From assembly GCF_021283305.1 (NCBI RefSeq), contig NZ_JAJSOK010000006.1, forward strand, positions 1 to 64,000: 64,000 nucleotides of DNA, in the 5' to 3' direction. Numbering within the stretch: position 1 is the first letter of the stretch; every line of letters starts with the position of its first letter. The DNA comes from Pseudonocardia kujensis (GTDB lineage Bacteria; Actinomycetota; Actinomycetes; Mycobacteriales; Pseudonocardiaceae). Position numbers and translations under genes: made by a program. Below the pieces are notes generated by a model. That model was given only the letters and a program-made list of their open reading frames with translations. It searched no databases and was not told where the DNA came from. This document shows positions 8,798 through 20,263 of this stretch, piece by piece.

Positions 8798-9403
8798 CTA
8801 CTTGGAGTAGAGCTCGACGATCAGCTGCTCGGTGACCTGCGTGTCGATCTGCGCCCGCTCCGGGAGCTGGTGCACGAGGATCCGCAGGGTCGACGGGACG
8901 ACCTGCAGCCACGCCGGGACCGGGCGGTCGCCCTGGGTCTCCTTGGCGATGACGAACGGGTCGAGGCTCAGGCTCTTCGGCCTGACGTCGATGATGTCGT
9001 ACTGCGAGACGCGGAAGCTGGGGATGTTCACCTTCTGGCCGTTGACCAGGAAGTGCCCGTGGTTCACCAGCTGCCGGGCCATCCGCCGGGTGCGCGCGAG
9101 GCCCGCGCGGTACACGACGTTGTCCAGGCGCGACTCGAGGATCCGGAGCAGCTCGTCACCGGTCTTGCCGGGACGGCGGTGCGCCTCCTCGTAGTACGAG
9201 CGGAACTGCTTCTCCAGCACGCCGTAGGCGAAGCGCGCCTTCTGCTTCTCCTGCATCTGCAGGAGGTACTCCGTCTCCTTGATCCGGATCCGGCCGTGCT
9301 GGCCGGGCGGGTAGGGACGGCGCTCGAACGCCTGGTCGCCGCCGACGAGGTCGACCTTCAGCCGGCGGGACTTGCGGGTCATGGGTCCGGTGTAACGAGC
9401 CAT
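8798..9403 (-). CDS. rpsD: Ribosomal protein S4
   Basis: The 201-residue protein begins MARYTGPMTRKSRRL and has the S4 RNA-binding domain (SRLDNVVYR..LA.TRRMARQLVNHGHF). No zinc-finger cysteines are present, so this is the C-minus form. S4 nucleates assembly of the 30S 5' domain. It follows rpsK by 20 bp. Confidence 0.98.
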   Translation of the reverse strand: MARYTGPMTRKSRRLKVDLVGGDQAFERRPYPPGQHGRIRIKETEYLLQMQEKQKARFAYGVLEKQFRSYYEEAHRRPGKTGDELLRILESRLDNVVYRAGLARTRRMARQLVNHGHFLVNGQKVNIPSFRVSQYDIIDVRPKSLSLDPFVIAKETQGDRPVPAWLQVVPSTLRILVHQLPERAQIDTQVTEQLIVELYSK

Positions 9404-9423
9404 GTCTGGTTACTCCCTCTCCC

Positions 9424-9831
9424 TTAGACCCGGCGCCGCTTGGGCGGGCGGCATCCGTTGTGCGGCTGGGGGGTCACGTCGGAGATGGTGCCGACCTCGA
9501 GGCCGGCGGCCTGCAGCGACCGGATCGCGGTCTCGCGGCCCGAGCCCGGGCCCTTCACGAAGACGTCGACCTTCTTCATGCCGTGCTCGGCGGCCTTGCG
9601 GGCGGCGCTCTCGGCGGCCATCTGCGCCGCGAACGGCGTCGACTTGCGCGAGCCCTTGAAGCCCACGTGGCCGGCGGAGGCCCACGCGATCACGGCACCG
9701 GTCGGGTCCGTGATGGACACGATGGTGTTGTTGAAGGTGCTCTTGATGTGCGCGTGGCCGTGCGCGACGTTCTTCTTCTCCTTGCGGCGGACCTTCTTGG
9801 GTCCGGCCGCGCCACGGGTGCGGGGCGGCAT
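9424..9831 (-). CDS. rpsK: Ribosomal protein S11
   Basis: The 135-residue protein has the S11 core ([29 protein letters not shown]) and the conserved C-terminus [13 protein letters not shown]. It forms part of the 30S platform. Its ATG shares one base with the rpsM stop (TAATG), indicating translational coupling. Confidence 0.98.
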   Translation of the reverse strand: MPPRTRGAAGPKKVRRKEKKNVAHGHAHIKSTFNNTIVSITDPTGAVIAWASAGHVGFKGSRKSTPFAAQMAAESAARKAAEHGMKKVDVFVKGPGSGRETAIRSLQAAGLEVGTISDVTPQPHNGCRPPKRRRV

Positions 9832-10211
9832 TACTTCTTACCTGCCTTCTTCTTGCCCGCCACGGTCTTCTTCGGGCCCTTGCGGCCGCGCGCGTTGGTC
9901 TTCGTGCGCTGGCCGCGGACCGGAAGCCCACGACGGTGGCGGATGCCCTGGTAGCAGCCGATCTCGATCTTCCGGCGGATGTCGGCCTGCACCTCACGGC
10001 GCAGGTCGCCCTCGACGCGGAAGTTGTTCTCGATGTACTCGCGCAGGGCGGCGAGCTGCTCGTCGGTCAGGTCCTTCGAGCGCAGGTCCACGCTGATGCC
10101 CGTGGCGGCCAGGATCTCGAGCGAGCGCGAGCGCCCGATCCCGTAGATGTAGGTCAGTGCGACCTCCATCCGCTTGTCGCGGGGGAGGTCGACACCAGAG
10201 AGTCGTGCCAT
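9831..10211 (-). CDS. rpsM: Ribosomal protein S13
   Basis: The 126-residue protein starts [26 protein letters not shown] and has the conserved [18 protein letters not shown] motif. The C-terminal tail is lysine rich. S13 contacts tRNA and the 50S subunit through the head of the 30S. A 199-bp gap with hairpins separates it from rpmJ upstream. Confidence 0.98.
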   Translation of the reverse strand: MARLSGVDLPRDKRMEVALTYIYGIGRSRSLEILAATGISVDLRSKDLTDEQLAALREYIENNFRVEGDLRREVQADIRRKIEIGCYQGIRHRRGLPVRGQRTKTNARGRKGPKKTVAGKKKAGKK

Positions 10212-10301
10212 GCGGCTGGTGTCTCCTTGGGTCGTGCCGGGTACTCCCGACGGCCGTCCCTGGTGACTGGCCAGGGCACCGGCCCGGTACCGGAGGTGTC
10301 A

Positions 10302-10321
10302 CCGCGCCTCGTCTGGCGCGG
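10302..10321 (-). other. Hairpin in the rpmJ-rpsM gap
   Basis: A perfect 7-bp stem (CCGCGCC with GGCGCGG, 6-nt loop) lies in the 199-bp space between rpmJ and rpsM. A second short inverted repeat (CCCTGG/CCAGGG) lies nearer rpsM. They may be a leader structure for the rpsM part of the operon. No U-tract is present. Confidence 0.35.
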
Positions 10322-10410
10322 CAGGTCCGTCGGGTTCCGCTGTGTTCGTGGTCGGACCCTGCAAGCAGGTCCGCTGTTGAGCTGTGAGCGTCTCCGCGTG
10401 AAGCGGGTGA

Positions 10411-10524
10411 TCAGCCCTGGCGCTGCTTGTGGCGCAGGTTCTCGCAGATCACCATGACCCGGCCGTGACGGCGGATCACCTTGCACTTGTCGCAGATCGG
10501 CTTGACGCTCGGCTTGACCTTCAC
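10411..10524 (-). CDS. rpmJ: Ribosomal protein L36 (zinc-binding form)
   Basis: This 37-residue protein reads [19 protein letters not shown], then a Cys and HKQRQG. The CxxC, second Cys and His are the zinc ligands of the C-plus form. Translation starts at GTG (10524). It lies 24 bp after infA, the standard actinobacterial order infA-rpmJ-rpsM. It is short and easily missed by length-limited ORF calling. Confidence 0.96.
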   Translation of the reverse strand: MKVKPSVKPICDKCKVIRRHGRVMVICENLRHKQRQG

Positions 10525-10548
10525 GTCAGGCGATCCTTCTGTTGGTCG

Positions 10549-10770
10549 TCACTTGTAGCGGTAGACGATGCGGCCGCGGGAGAGGTCGTAGGGAGAGAGC
10601 TCCACGACCACCCGGTCCTCGGGGAGGATCCGGATGTAGTGCTGCCGCATCTTCCCGCTGATGTGCGCGAGGACCCGGTGCCCGTTCTCCAGCTCCACGC
10701 GGAACATCGCGTTCGGCAGGGGTTCGACGACCCGGCCCTCGACCTCGATCGCCCCGTCCTTCTTGGCCAT
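10549..10770 (-). CDS. infA: Translation initiation factor IF-1
   Basis: The 73-residue protein is a single OB fold beginning [20 protein letters not shown] and containing [18 protein letters not shown]. Length and sequence are almost invariant in actinobacteria. It is the first gene of the infA-rpmJ-rpsM-rpsK-rpsD-rpoA-rplQ-truA unit. The upstream 337 bp carry no gene on this strand and should hold the promoter. Confidence 0.98.
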   Translation of the reverse strand: MAKKDGAIEVEGRVVEPLPNAMFRVELENGHRVLAHISGKMRQHYIRILPEDRVVVELSPYDLSRGRIVYRYK

Positions 10771-11107
10771 GTCCTCCGCGTTCCGTGACAGGTGACTGTT
10801 GTCGGTCGTGCTGTACTGCAGGTATTGCTGGTACTGCTGCCTTGCTGCGGGCGCGCCGGGGGGCGGGGACGGGACCGGAGGGTGCGCGTGCGCACGAGCG
10901 GAACCGGCGCCAGATGGCGCGCCGAGTCACCAGTGTACGTGTGCTTTACAGGCCCCGGCACATGGGGTACGCGCGCGGGGCCACCCGGCGCCCGCTCGAC
11001 CGCGACGAGACCCCACCGACCCCGGCCTCCGGCACCCCGCGCCGCTGTCCGCTTCGCCCGCGATCCGGTTGACCTCGCCCCCCGGTGCAGGTGCTCCGGT
11101 AGGCCGC
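10771..11107. other. Intergenic region upstream of infA
   Basis: No credible gene is seen in these 337 bp. A patch of ctgtactgcaggtattgctg type sequence just upstream of infA (10811-10840) is less GC rich than its surroundings. It is the likely place for the infA promoter and leader. No convincing paired -35 and -10 boxes could be fixed. Confidence 0.4.
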
Positions 11108-11279
11108 GTGAGCACCGGAGCGGCACCCGTCACGCAGCGCCGCCTGCCCCGGCCGCGGCGGCCCTTCCGGCACCGCGACCACACCTTGCTCGCGGTCTCG
11201 ATGGGCGCGTCGCCGTTCGCGAGCGGGCTGTGGATCGTCGCGCTGGTCTACCAGGTCATCGCGCCGTTCGTCCCGGGCG

Positions 11280-12673
<1,394 letters not shown>

Positions 12674-12674
<1 letters not shown>

Positions 12675-13048
12675 CAGCGCTTCACCTGGCCGTCCGTGCT
12701 CTGCGCCCCGTCGCCCGTGTCGGCCGACACCTTCTCGGCGCTCACCTTCTCGGGCGGCTTGGCCTTGAACATGCCCAGCATGCGGTCGGTGACCAGGAAC
12801 CCGCCGACGACGTTGATCGTGCCGAACGCGATCGCGACGATCAGGATGATCGCGTCGAGCACCGACGGGTTCTCCAGCTCGCCGAGCACGATCAGCCCGC
12901 CGAGCAGCACGATCCCGTGGATCGCGTTCGTGCCCGACATCAGCGGCGTGTGGAGCGTGTTCGGCACCTTCGAGATGACCGCGAACCCGACGAACCCGGC
13001 CAGCACCAGGATCGCGATGTTCGCCAGCAGCGACCCGCTCTGCATCAC
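12674..13048 (-). CDS. pntAb: NAD(P) transhydrogenase alpha subunit part 2 (membrane domain)
   Basis: The 124-residue protein has three hydrophobic helices (LLANIAILVLAGFVGFAVI, HGIVLLGGLIVLG, IILIVAIAFGTINVVGGF) and a hydrophilic C-terminus. It corresponds to the membrane end of the E. coli PntA chain, showing that this is the three-polypeptide form. It overlaps pntAa by 4 bp and pntB by 1 bp. Confidence 0.95.
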
Positions 13049-14166
13049 TCCGCCTCCCCCTCGACCCGCGTCACGCAGGACCTCGCCAGGACCTCGTCAG
13101 ACCAGTCCGGCGCGACCGCGCCGCCGTCGTCGAGCATGAGTTCGAGCAGGGCCGAGACGTTGCGGGCGTAGAGCTCCGACGCGTGCTCGGGCATGCCCGC
13201 CGGCAGGTTCAGCGGCGAGGCGATGGTGACGTCGTGCTTGACGACGACCTCGCCGGGCTCGGTGAGCTCGCAGTTGCCGCCGGTCTCCCCCGCCAGGTCC
13301 ACCACGACGCTGCCCGGCCTCATCCCCTCCACCGCCTTCGCGGTGACCAGGGTCGGTGCCCTGCGCCCCGGCACCAGCGCGGTGGTGATCACGACGTCGA
13401 ACCCGGTGATGGCCTCCTCGAGGCGCTTCTGCTGCTCGGCACGCTCCTCGTCGGTCAGCTCACGGGCGTAGCCGCCCTCGCCGGCCGCGTCGATGCCCAG
13501 GTCCAGCCACTGCGCGCCCAGCGAGCGGACCTGGTCGGCCACCTCGGGACGCACGTCGTAGCCGGTGGTGCGGGCGCCGAGCCGCTTCGCGGTGGCCAGC
13601 GCCTGCAGCCCCGCCACACCCACACCCAGGACCAGGGCCGTCGCCGGCTTCACCGTGCCGGCCGCCGTCGTCAGCATCGGGAAGAACCGCGTCGAGCGCT
13701 CCGCCGCCAGCAGAACCGCCTTGTAGCCGGCCACGTTCGCCTGCGAGGACAGCGCGTCCATCGACTGCGCCCGCGAGATCCGCGGGATCGACTCCATCGC
13801 GAACGCCGTGACGCCGGCCTCGCGCAGCGCCGCGGTCGTCTCCGGCGCGGTCAGCGGGGCCAGGAAGCCGATCGACGTCGAGCCCGACCGGAGCCGGCCG
13901 ATCTCCTCCGCGGTGGGCGGGGCCACCTTCACCACCACGTCGCACGACCACGGGTCGCCGATCGTCGCGCCCGCCTCGACGTACAGCTCGTCCGGGATGA
14001 GGGCACCCAACCCGGCGCCCGACTCCACGACCACCGCCACGTTCTTCGCGCGGAGTCGTTCCACGACCTTCGGCACCAGCGCGACCCGACGCTCACCGGG
14101 ACCGGACTCGCGGGGCACCCCCACGGTCGCTCCCGGAGGCCGCTGCGCTGCGGCATCAGCACTCAT
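13045..14166 (-). CDS. pntAa: NAD(P) transhydrogenase alpha subunit part 1 (NAD-binding)
   Basis: The 373-residue soluble protein has the alanine-dehydrogenase/transhydrogenase fold. Visible motifs are GVPRESGPGERRVALVP at the N-terminus, the RISRAQSMDALSSQANVAGYKA loop, and the Rossmann motif VLGVGVAGLQA with Asp (YDVRPE) at the end of beta 2, as expected for NAD. The gene is the first of pntAa-pntAb-pntB. A TANNNT box 6 nt before the ATG suggests a leaderless transcript. Confidence 0.96.
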   Translation of the reverse strand: MSADAAAQRPPGATVGVPRESGPGERRVALVPKVVERLRAKNVAVVVESGAGLGALIPDELYVEAGATIGDPWSCDVVVKVAPPTAEEIGRLRSGSTSIGFLAPLTAPETTAALREAGVTAFAMESIPRISRAQSMDALSSQANVAGYKAVLLAAERSTRFFPMLTTAAGTVKPATALVLGVGVAGLQALATAKRLGARTTGYDVRPEVADQVRSLGAQWLDLGIDAAGEGGYARELTDEERAEQQKRLEEAITGFDVVITTALVPGRRAPTLVTAKAVEGMRPGSVVVDLAGETGGNCELTEPGEVVVKHDVTIASPLNLPAGMPEHASELYARNVSALLELMLDDGGAVAPDWSDEVLARSCVTRVEGEAE

Positions 14167-14172
14167 GCGAGG

Positions 14173-14178
14173 AACGTA
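14173..14178 (-). promoter_or_regulatory. Candidate -10 box for a leaderless pnt operon transcript
   Basis: On the minus strand TACGTT is followed by 6 nt and then the pntAa ATG, so initiation would fall on the start codon. No Shine-Dalgarno sequence is present. No good -35 box was seen. Confidence 0.45.
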
Positions 14179-14264
14179 GTGCAGCGGAGCGCCGGCAGGC
14201 CCCGTCCGAATCAGAGGGAGACCCTGCCCGACCGGGCCGTTCCCCGCCCGCCCGGTGCGGCGCC

Positions 14265-14313
14265 GTCAGGCGGGGAGGGTGAGGACAGGGGGTCAGGCGG
14301 GGAGGGTGAGGAC
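14265..14313. repeat. 22-bp direct repeat spanning the map stop codon
   Basis: The 22-bp block beginning gtcaggcggggagggtgagg occurs at 14265-14286 and again, identical, at 14292-14313. The right copy is the true end of map and includes its stop codon (14293-14295). The left copy lies just downstream, so the last codons and stop of map have been duplicated with a 27-bp period. Confidence 0.93.
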
Positions 14314-15117
14314 GGAGTGCCCGTCCTCGGTGACCGCGACCGTGTGCTCCCAGTGCACGGCCCGCCCGCCCGTCTCCGTGACGACGGTCCAGCCGTCCTC
14401 GAGCTCGCGGGTCTCCGGGTCGCCGGCGGTGAGCATCGGCTCGATCGCCAGGGCCATGCCGGCACGCAGCTTCGGGCCGTGCCCCGGCTCGCCGTGATTG
14501 GGGAGGAACGGGTCCATGTGCATCGACGTGCCGATGCCGTGGCCGCCGTACTCGGCGACGATCCCGTAGTCAGCCCGGTCCGCCATCGCGGCCGCGCGGC
14601 AGGCCTCCTGGATCGCGTACGAGATGTCGGTGAGCCGTGCCCCGGGCCGCACGGCCTCGATCCCGGCCCACATCGCGCCCTCGCACGCCTTCGACAGCGC
14701 GAGGTCCGCGGGCGACACCTCCCCGACGGCCAGCGTGACGGCGGAGTCGCCGTGCCAGCCGTCGAGGATGGCGCCGCAGTCCACGGAGACCAGGTCCCCG
14801 TCGCCCAGCACCTGGGCGGAGGACGGGATGCCGTGGACGATCTGCTCGTTCACCGACGCGCAGATGCTCGCCGGGAACCCGTGGTAGCCCTTGAAGGAAG
14901 GGACGGCGCCGGCGTCGCGGATGACCTGCTCCGCCAGCGCGTCGAGGTCGGCGGTGGAGACCCCGGGCTTCGCCAGGTCGGCGACGGCCGCCAGCGCCGC
15001 GGCCACCACGGCTCCCGCCGCCCGCATGGCCTCGATCTCGGCGGGGTTCTTGAGCTCGATGTCGCGCCCCCTCAGCCGTGCGATCGCGCCGCGCACGCCG
15101 CCCTTCCTGCCGGTCAT
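14293..15117 (-). CDS. map: Methionine aminopeptidase type I
   Basis: The 274-residue protein has the pita-bread metallopeptidase residues: two Asp in [18 protein letters not shown], His in [11 protein letters not shown], and Glu in MALAIEPML and WEHTVAV. It removes initiator methionine from nascent proteins. It follows adk by 22 bp at the end of the secY-adk-map unit. The codons around its stop have been tandemly duplicated downstream. The N-terminus has no zinc-finger extension. Confidence 0.96.
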   Translation of the reverse strand: MTGRKGGVRGAIARLRGRDIELKNPAEIEAMRAAGAVVAAALAAVADLAKPGVSTADLDALAEQVIRDAGAVPSFKGYHGFPASICASVNEQIVHGIPSSAQVLGDGDLVSVDCGAILDGWHGDSAVTLAVGEVSPADLALSKACEGAMWAGIEAVRPGARLTDISYAIQEACRAAAMADRADYGIVAEYGGHGIGTSMHMDPFLPNHGEPGHGPKLRAGMALAIEPMLTAGDPETRELEDGWTVVTETGGRAVHWEHTVAVTEDGHSVLTLPA

Positions 15118-15139
15118 GCGGGCCTCCTGTCGCCGGGTC

Positions 15140-15691
15140 CTACTGACGTGCCTCGAGCGCGGTGGTCACCCGGTCCGTGATCTCCGGGACCTCGCCGACC
15201 GCGTCGACCGTGACGAGCTTGTCGGCGTAGTACCGCAGCAGCGGCGCCGTCTCGTCCCGGTAGACCTGCTGCCGGTTGCGGATGACCTCTTCGTTGTCGT
15301 CCGACCGGCCGCGGCCGAGCAGCCGCTGCACGACGACCTCGTCGTCCACCTGGAACTCGACGACGGCGTCGAGGTCGACACCGTACTCGGCCAGGATCTC
15401 GGCCAGCGCGTCCGCCTGCGGGACGGTCCGCGGGAAGCCGTCGAGGATGAAGCCCTTCGCCGCGTCGGGGTGCGCGAGGCGGTCCTTCACCATCGCGACG
15501 GTGACCGAGTCCGGCACGAGGTTGCCGGCGTCCATGTACGACCGCGCCTCGATGCCGAGCGGCGTCTCGTCCTTCAGGTTCGCGCGGAAGAGGTCCCCGG
15601 TGGAGATGTGGGGGACGTCCAGCTGCTGGGCCAGGCGCTCCGCCTGCGTCCCCTTACCCGCGCCCGGCGGTCCGACAAGAACGAGTCGCAC
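15140..15691 (-). CDS. adk: Adenylate kinase
   Basis: The 183-residue protein has the P-loop GPPGAGKGT (residues 7-15), the AMP-binding [10 protein letters not shown] segment, DGFPRT and a short LID ([11 protein letters not shown]) without zinc cysteines. This is the short-LID form. It interconverts ATP plus AMP and two ADP. It follows secY by 153 bp, the usual secY-adk-map order. Confidence 0.97.
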   Translation of the reverse strand: MRLVLVGPPGAGKGTQAERLAQQLDVPHISTGDLFRANLKDETPLGIEARSYMDAGNLVPDSVTVAMVKDRLAHPDAAKGFILDGFPRTVPQADALAEILAEYGVDLDAVVEFQVDDEVVVQRLLGRGRSDDNEEVIRNRQQVYRDETAPLLRYYADKLVTVDAVGEVPEITDRVTTALEARQ

Positions 15692-15844
15692 TTGGAACCC
15701 GACCTCCCTGCTGTGTTCTGCTCTGCCGCCTGCTCTGGCGGCGAACGGGGTGACCCCGGCGGGCCGACGGGCTCCGGGCCCGGTCGCCGAGGCGTCGATA
15801 CTGCATCTTCGACGGCCCGTCGAACAAGGCCCTCTACCCCGACT

Positions 15845-17155
15845 CTAACGCAGGAAGCCTTCGTAGTTCCGCTGCATCAGCTGGCTCTCGATCTGCTTCA
15901 CGGTGTCCAGCCCGACCCCGACCATGATCAGTACGGCGGTGCCGCCGAAGGGGAAGTTCTGGTTCTGCCCGCCGCCGGTGACGCCGAGGAAGAAGTTCGG
16001 CAGGACGGCGATGATGCCCAGGTAGAGCGATCCCGGCAGGGTGATGCGGCTGAGCACGAAGTTCAGGTACTCGGCGGTCGGTCGGCCCGGCCGGATGCCC
16101 GGGATGAACCCGCCGAACTTCTTCATCTCGTCGGCCCGTTCCTCCGGGTTGAAGGTGATGCCGACGTAGAAGTACGTGAAGAAGATGATGAGCGCGACGT
16201 ACAGGGTGATGTGCAGCCAGTTGGACTGGTCGACCAGGTAGGTCTGCACGAACTGCTGGAAGCCGCCGCTGGTGTTGCCGAGCAGCCGGGAGACCAGGTC
16301 GGGCAGGTACAGCAGCGAGCTGCCGAAGATCACCGGGATGACACCGGCCTGGTTCACCTTCAGCGGCAGGTACGTCGAGGTGCCGCCGTACATCCGGCGC
16401 CCGACCATCCGCTTGGCGTACTGCACCGGGATCCGACGCTGGCCCTGCTCGACGAACACGACGCTGACGATGATGGCCAGGCCGAACACGCAGACGCCCG
16501 CGAAGACCAGCGGGCCGGCGTTGTCGAGGATGTTCTTGCCCTCGGCGGGGATCCGGTGCGCGATCGAGGCGAAGATCAGCAACGACATGCCGTTGCCGAT
16601 GCCCTTCTCCGTGACCTGCTCACCCAGCCACATGACGACCGACGTGCCCGCCGTCATGACGATGACGATGATCGCCAGCGAGAAGACGTCGGAGTTCGGG
16701 ATGATCGGCCGGTCGCAGTTGCCGAGCAACGCGCCGCGGTCCGCCAGCGCCACGATCCCGGTGGCCTGCAGGATCGCCAGGGCGATCGTGAGGTACCGGG
16801 TGTACTGCGTGAGCTTGTTCTGCCCGGACTGGCCCTCCTTCTTCAGCACCTCGAACCGCGGGATGACCACCGTGAGCAGCTGGATGATGATCGACGCCGT
16901 GATGTACGGCATGATCCCGAGGGCCAGGATCGACAGCTGCAGGAGCGCGCCGCCGGAGAACAGGTTGATGAGCGAGTAGATACCGGCGTTGTCGCTGCCC
17001 TCGACCTGCCGGATGCACTCCTGCACGTTCACGTAGGACACGCCGGGCGACGGGATGTTCGCCCCGAGCCGGTAGACGGCCACGACCCCGAGGGTGAAGA
17101 GGATCTTCTTCCGGAGATCCGGGGTCGTGAGGGCCGCCCGGAAAGCGCTGAGCAC
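15845..17155 (-). CDS. secY: Preprotein translocase subunit SecY
   Basis: The 436-residue protein has ten predicted membrane helices, the plug region near residue 60-75 and the cytoplasmic loop KNQAGVIPVIF-like segment (KVNQAGVIPVIFGSSLL). It forms the channel of the Sec translocon with SecE and SecG. It lies 160 bp after rplO at the end of the spc ribosomal genes. Confidence 0.98.
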   Translation of the reverse strand: MLSAFRAALTTPDLRKKILFTLGVVAVYRLGANIPSPGVSYVNVQECIRQVEGSDNAGIYSLINLFSGGALLQLSILALGIMPYITASIIIQLLTVVIPRFEVLKKEGQSGQNKLTQYTRYLTIALAILQATGIVALADRGALLGNCDRPIIPNSDVFSLAIIVIVMTAGTSVVMWLGEQVTEKGIGNGMSLLIFASIAHRIPAEGKNILDNAGPLVFAGVCVFGLAIIVSVVFVEQGQRRIPVQYAKRMVGRRMYGGTSTYLPLKVNQAGVIPVIFGSSLLYLPDLVSRLLGNTSGGFQQFVQTYLVDQSNWLHITLYVALIIFFTYFYVGITFNPEERADEMKKFGGFIPGIRPGRPTAEYLNFVLSRITLPGSLYLGIIAVLPNFFLGVTGGGQNQNFPFGGTAVLIMVGVGLDTVKQIESQLMQRNYEGFLR

Positions 17156-17315
17156 CTCGGTGATCCTCCTGGTCTGCTGCCCGCACGGTCCGCGCGTCGC
17201 GACGCACTCGGGCGGAAGACGACTCTAACAGCGACGACGCCGCCCGCTCGGCCGCCCCTCGTCGGGGACGGGCCGCTCGGACGGCGTCGCCGGGTGAAGC
17301 CCTGTCGTGGACAGG

Positions 17316-17765
17316 TCAGAGCTCGGTGGCGGTGCCACCCGCGGCCGCGATCTTCTCCTTGGCGGAGCCGGAGAAGGCGTGGGCGCTGACGGTGAGCGTG
17401 ACACCGTCCAGGTCCCCGTTGCCGAGGACCTTCACCGGCTGGCCCTTGCGGACCGCACCGGCCTCGGCGAGCTCGGCCGGGCCGATCTCGCCGCCCTGCG
17501 GGAACAGGGTCGCCAGGTCGCCGACGTTCACGACCTGGTACTCGGTCCGGAACCGGTTCTTGAAGCCCTTGAGCTTGGGCAGCCGCATGTGCAGAGGCAT
17601 CTGCCCGCCCTCGAAGGCCGGGGACACGGTCTTGCGGGCCTTGGTGCCCTTGGTACCGCGACCGGCGGTCTTGCCCTTCGAGCCCTCACCACGACCCACG
17701 CGGGTCTTGGCGGTCTTGGCCCCGGGAGCCGGGCGCAGGTGGTGAACCTTGATCGTCTCGCTCAT
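17316..17765 (-). CDS. rplO: Ribosomal protein L15
   Basis: The 149-residue protein starts [17 protein letters not shown] and has the glycine-rich [17 protein letters not shown] region and a C-terminal [12 protein letters not shown]. The ATG at 17765 is chosen over upstream in-frame starts because L15 similarity begins there and it overlaps the rpmD stop tightly. Confidence 0.97.
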   Translation of the reverse strand: MSETIKVHHLRPAPGAKTAKTRVGRGEGSKGKTAGRGTKGTKARKTVSPAFEGGQMPLHMRLPKLKGFKNRFRTEYQVVNVGDLATLFPQGGEIGPAELAEAGAVRKGQPVKVLGNGDLDGVTLTVSAHAFSGSAKEKIAAAGGTATEL

Positions 17766-17968
17766 CAGGACACCTCCTCCACCGTCACGAGGTGACGCAC
17801 GGTGTTGATCAGGCCGCGGACCTGCCGCGTGTCCGGCCACTCCTGGGACTGGCGGATCTTGCGCAGGCCGAGCGCCTTCAGGGACTCACGCTGGTTGCGC
17901 TGCCCGCCGATGGCGGAGCGCACCTGCGTGACGATCAGCTTCTTCGCGTCGTTCGTCGACTCAGCCAT
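17765..17968 (-). CDS. rpmD: Ribosomal protein L30
   Basis: The 67-residue protein contains [20 protein letters not shown] and [23 protein letters not shown], the whole L30 fold, with a short N-terminal extension MAESTNDA. The start is the ATG whose last base overlaps the rpsE stop. It lies between rpsE and rplO as expected. Confidence 0.97.
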   Translation of the reverse strand: MAESTNDAKKLIVTQVRSAIGGQRNQRESLKALGLRKIRQSQEWPDTRQVRGLINTVRHLVTVEEVS

Positions 17969-18588
17969 CAGACCCTCGCAGCCTGGGCGGCCTCGGCGCG
18001 GGCACGCAGCATCTGCGCCGGCGCGACGTCCTCGAGCGGCAGGCCGCGGCGCGCCGCGACCTCCTCGGGCCGCTGGATCTGCTTCAGCGCGTCCACCGTG
18101 GCGTGCACGATGTTGATCGCGTTGTCGCTGCCCAGCGACTTCGACAGGATGTCGTGGATGCCGGCGCACTCCAGGACGGCGCGCACCGGGCCACCGGCGA
18201 TGACACCGGTACCGGGGCTGGCCGGGCGGAGCAGGACCACGCCCGCAGCCGCCTCACCCTGGACGCGGTGCACGATCGTGCCGCCGATGCGGGGGACGCG
18301 GAAGAAGTTCTTCTTCGCCTCCTCGACACCCTTGGCGATCGCGGCCGGCACCTCCTTGGCCTTGCCGTAGCCCACGCCGACCAGGCCGTCGCCGTCGCCG
18401 ACGATCATGAGGGCGGTGAAGCTGAAGCGACGACCACCCTTCACGACCTTGGCCACACGGTTGATCGTGACGAGCCGCTCGATGTACGGGGTCTTGTCCT
18501 GGGCCGCCCCGCCACGGCCACCGTCGCGGCGGTCCCGGCGGTCGTTACCGCCCGGGCCACCGCCTTCGCGCCGCGTACGTCCCGGCAT
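17968..18588 (-). CDS. rpsE: Ribosomal protein S5
   Basis: The 206-residue protein has the double-stranded-RNA-like N-terminal domain ([22 protein letters not shown]) and C-terminal domain ([23 protein letters not shown]). A Gly/Arg-rich N-terminal tail ([21 protein letters not shown]) makes it longer than the E. coli protein. S5 contributes to decoding fidelity. Confidence 0.97.
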   Translation of the reverse strand: MPGRTRREGGGPGGNDRRDRRDGGRGGAAQDKTPYIERLVTINRVAKVVKGGRRFSFTALMIVGDGDGLVGVGYGKAKEVPAAIAKGVEEAKKNFFRVPRIGGTIVHRVQGEAAAGVVLLRPASPGTGVIAGGPVRAVLECAGIHDILSKSLGSDNAINIVHATVDALKQIQRPEEVAARRGLPLEDVAPAQMLRARAEAAQAARV

Positions 18589-18619
18589 CAGACGGTCCCT
18601 TCCATCATGTTGGTGTCCA

Positions 18620-19024
18620 TCAGAAGTTCAGGCCTCCCTCGCGGGCGGCGTCGGCCAGCGCCGCGATCCGCCCGTGGTAGCCGAAGCCACCGTGGTCGAA
18701 GACGACGGCCTCGACACCGGCGGCCTTGGCCCGGTCGGCGATGAGCGCGCCGACCTTGGCGGCCTTGGCCTTCTTGTCGCCCTCGAGCGAGCGCACGTCG
18801 GCGTCGAGCGACGAGGCGGCGGCCAGCGTGTGGCCCGCGACGTCGTCGATCAGCTGCACGTGCACGTGGCGCGAGGAGCGCTTGACGGCCAGCCGCGGAC
18901 GCGCCGGCGTCCCGCTGATCTTCTTGCGCAGCCGGGCGTGCCGGCGGGTCAGCCCCTTGCGGCGGGTGGCGGACACCCGCGACGCGGTGCGCTTCTTGGC
19001 GTTCGCAGAAATCGTGTCGGCCAT
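18620..19024 (-). CDS. rplR: Ribosomal protein L18
   Basis: The 134-residue protein has the L18 core [20 protein letters not shown] and ends [26 protein letters not shown]. It binds 5S rRNA. It lies 31 bp before rpsE and 3 bp after rplF. Confidence 0.98.
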   Translation of the reverse strand: MADTISANAKKRTASRVSATRRKGLTRRHARLRKKISGTPARPRLAVKRSSRHVHVQLIDDVAGHTLAAASSLDADVRSLEGDKKAKAAKVGALIADRAKAAGVEAVVFDHGGFGYHGRIAALADAAREGGLNF

Positions 19025-19027
19025 GGC

Positions 19028-19567
19028 TTACTTACCCGTCTTCCCGACCTTGCGGCGGACGTTCTCGCCGGCGTACCGCACGCCCTTGCCCTTGTAGGGC
19101 TCCGGCTTGCGGATCTTGCGGATGTTCGCCGCGGTCTCGCCGACCAGCTGCTTGTCGATGCCGCTCACCGAGAACCTGGTGGGCGTCTCGACGGCGAAGG
19201 TGATGCCCTCCGGCGGCTGGACGACGACGGGGTGGCTGAACCCGAGGGCGAACTCCAGGTTCGAGCCCTTGAGCGCGACGCGGTAACCGACGCCGACGAT
19301 CTCGAGCTTCTTCTCGTAGCCCTTGGTGACGCCCTCGACGAGGTTGCTCACCAGGGTCCGCGACAGGCCGTGGTAGGCCTTGGTCTTCCGCTCGTCGTCC
19401 GGTCGCTTGACCAGGACCTCGCCGTCGTCACCGCGCTCGACGGTGATCGGCGCGATGACGGTGTGCGACAGGGTGCCCTTCGGGCCCTTGACGGTGACCG
19501 TGCGGCCCTCGATGGTCACGTCGACGCCGGACGGAACGGTGATCGGCAGCTTCCCGATGCGGGACAT
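19028..19567 (-). CDS. rplF: Ribosomal protein L6
   Basis: The 179-residue protein begins [19 protein letters not shown] and has the C-terminal signature [14 protein letters not shown]. It sits near the GTPase centre of the 50S subunit. Position between rpsH and rplR is canonical. Confidence 0.98.
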   Translation of the reverse strand: MSRIGKLPITVPSGVDVTIEGRTVTVKGPKGTLSHTVIAPITVERGDDGEVLVKRPDDERKTKAYHGLSRTLVSNLVEGVTKGYEKKLEIVGVGYRVALKGSNLEFALGFSHPVVVQPPEGITFAVETPTRFSVSGIDKQLVGETAANIRKIRKPEPYKGKGVRYAGENVRRKVGKTGK

Positions 19568-19582
19568 CGCTCTACTCCCTTC

Positions 19583-19981
19583 TCACCAGACGTAGGCGAG
19601 GACTTCCCCGCCCACGCCGCTCCGGTAGGCCTGCTTGTCCGTCAGGAGGCCCTGGCTGGTCGAGATGACCGCGATGCCCAGGCCGCCGAGGACGCGCGGC
19701 AGGTTGGTCGACTTCGCGTAGACCCGCAGGCCCGGCTTCGAGACCCGGCGCAGACCGGCGATGCTCCGCTCACGGTTGCGCCCGTACTTCAGCTCGACAA
19801 CCAGGGACTTGCCGACCTCGGCGTCCTCGGTGTGGTGGCTCGCGATGTAGCCCTCCTTCTGCAGGATCTCCGCAATGGCGACCTTCAGCTTGGAGTGCGG
19901 CATCACGACCTGGTCGTGATAGGCCGAGTTCGCGTTCCGCAGACGCGTGAGCATGTCTGCGATCGGATCGGTCATCGTCAT
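19583..19981 (-). CDS. rpsH: Ribosomal protein S8
   Basis: The 132-residue protein begins [23 protein letters not shown] and contains the conserved C-terminal [23 protein letters not shown] second ATG two codons later (MTDPIADM) is equally possible. S8 is the known translational regulator of the spc operon in E. coli; whether that holds here is not shown. Confidence 0.97.
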   Translation of the reverse strand: MTMTDPIADMLTRLRNANSAYHDQVVMPHSKLKVAIAEILQKEGYIASHHTEDAEVGKSLVVELKYGRNRERSIAGLRRVSKPGLRVYAKSTNLPRVLGGLGIAVISTSQGLLTDKQAYRSGVGGEVLAYVW

Positions 19982-20074
19982 GGTGTGGTGTCTCTTTCCC
20001 GCCGTGGTTCCCCCCTGGCCCGGTGCTCGGGCACTGTGGGGGGCCTGCGGCGAACGAAACGACAGCTGGAGTCT

Positions 20075-20260
20075 TTACCAGCTGCTCTTGCTGACGCCCG
20101 GCAGCTCGCCTGCGTGCGCCATCTCGCGGACGCACACGCGGCAGAGGCCGAACTTGCGCAGGACCGCGCGCGGACGCCCGCACTTCTGGCAGCGGGTGTA
20201 GCCGCGGACCTTGAACTTGGGGGTCTTCTCCGCCTTGATGCGAAGCGCCTTCTTCGCCAT
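20075..20260 (-). CDS. rpsN: Ribosomal protein S14, zinc-binding type
   Basis: The 61-residue protein carries two CxxC pairs (CQKCG and CRVC), so it is the short zinc-containing form normally encoded in the spc operon. A zinc-free paralogue elsewhere would be expected under zinc limitation but is not in the window. It lies 3 bp after rplE. Confidence 0.98.
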   Translation of the reverse strand: MAKKALRIKAEKTPKFKVRGYTRCQKCGRPRAVLRKFGLCRVCVREMAHAGELPGVSKSSW

Positions 20261-20263
20261 CTC

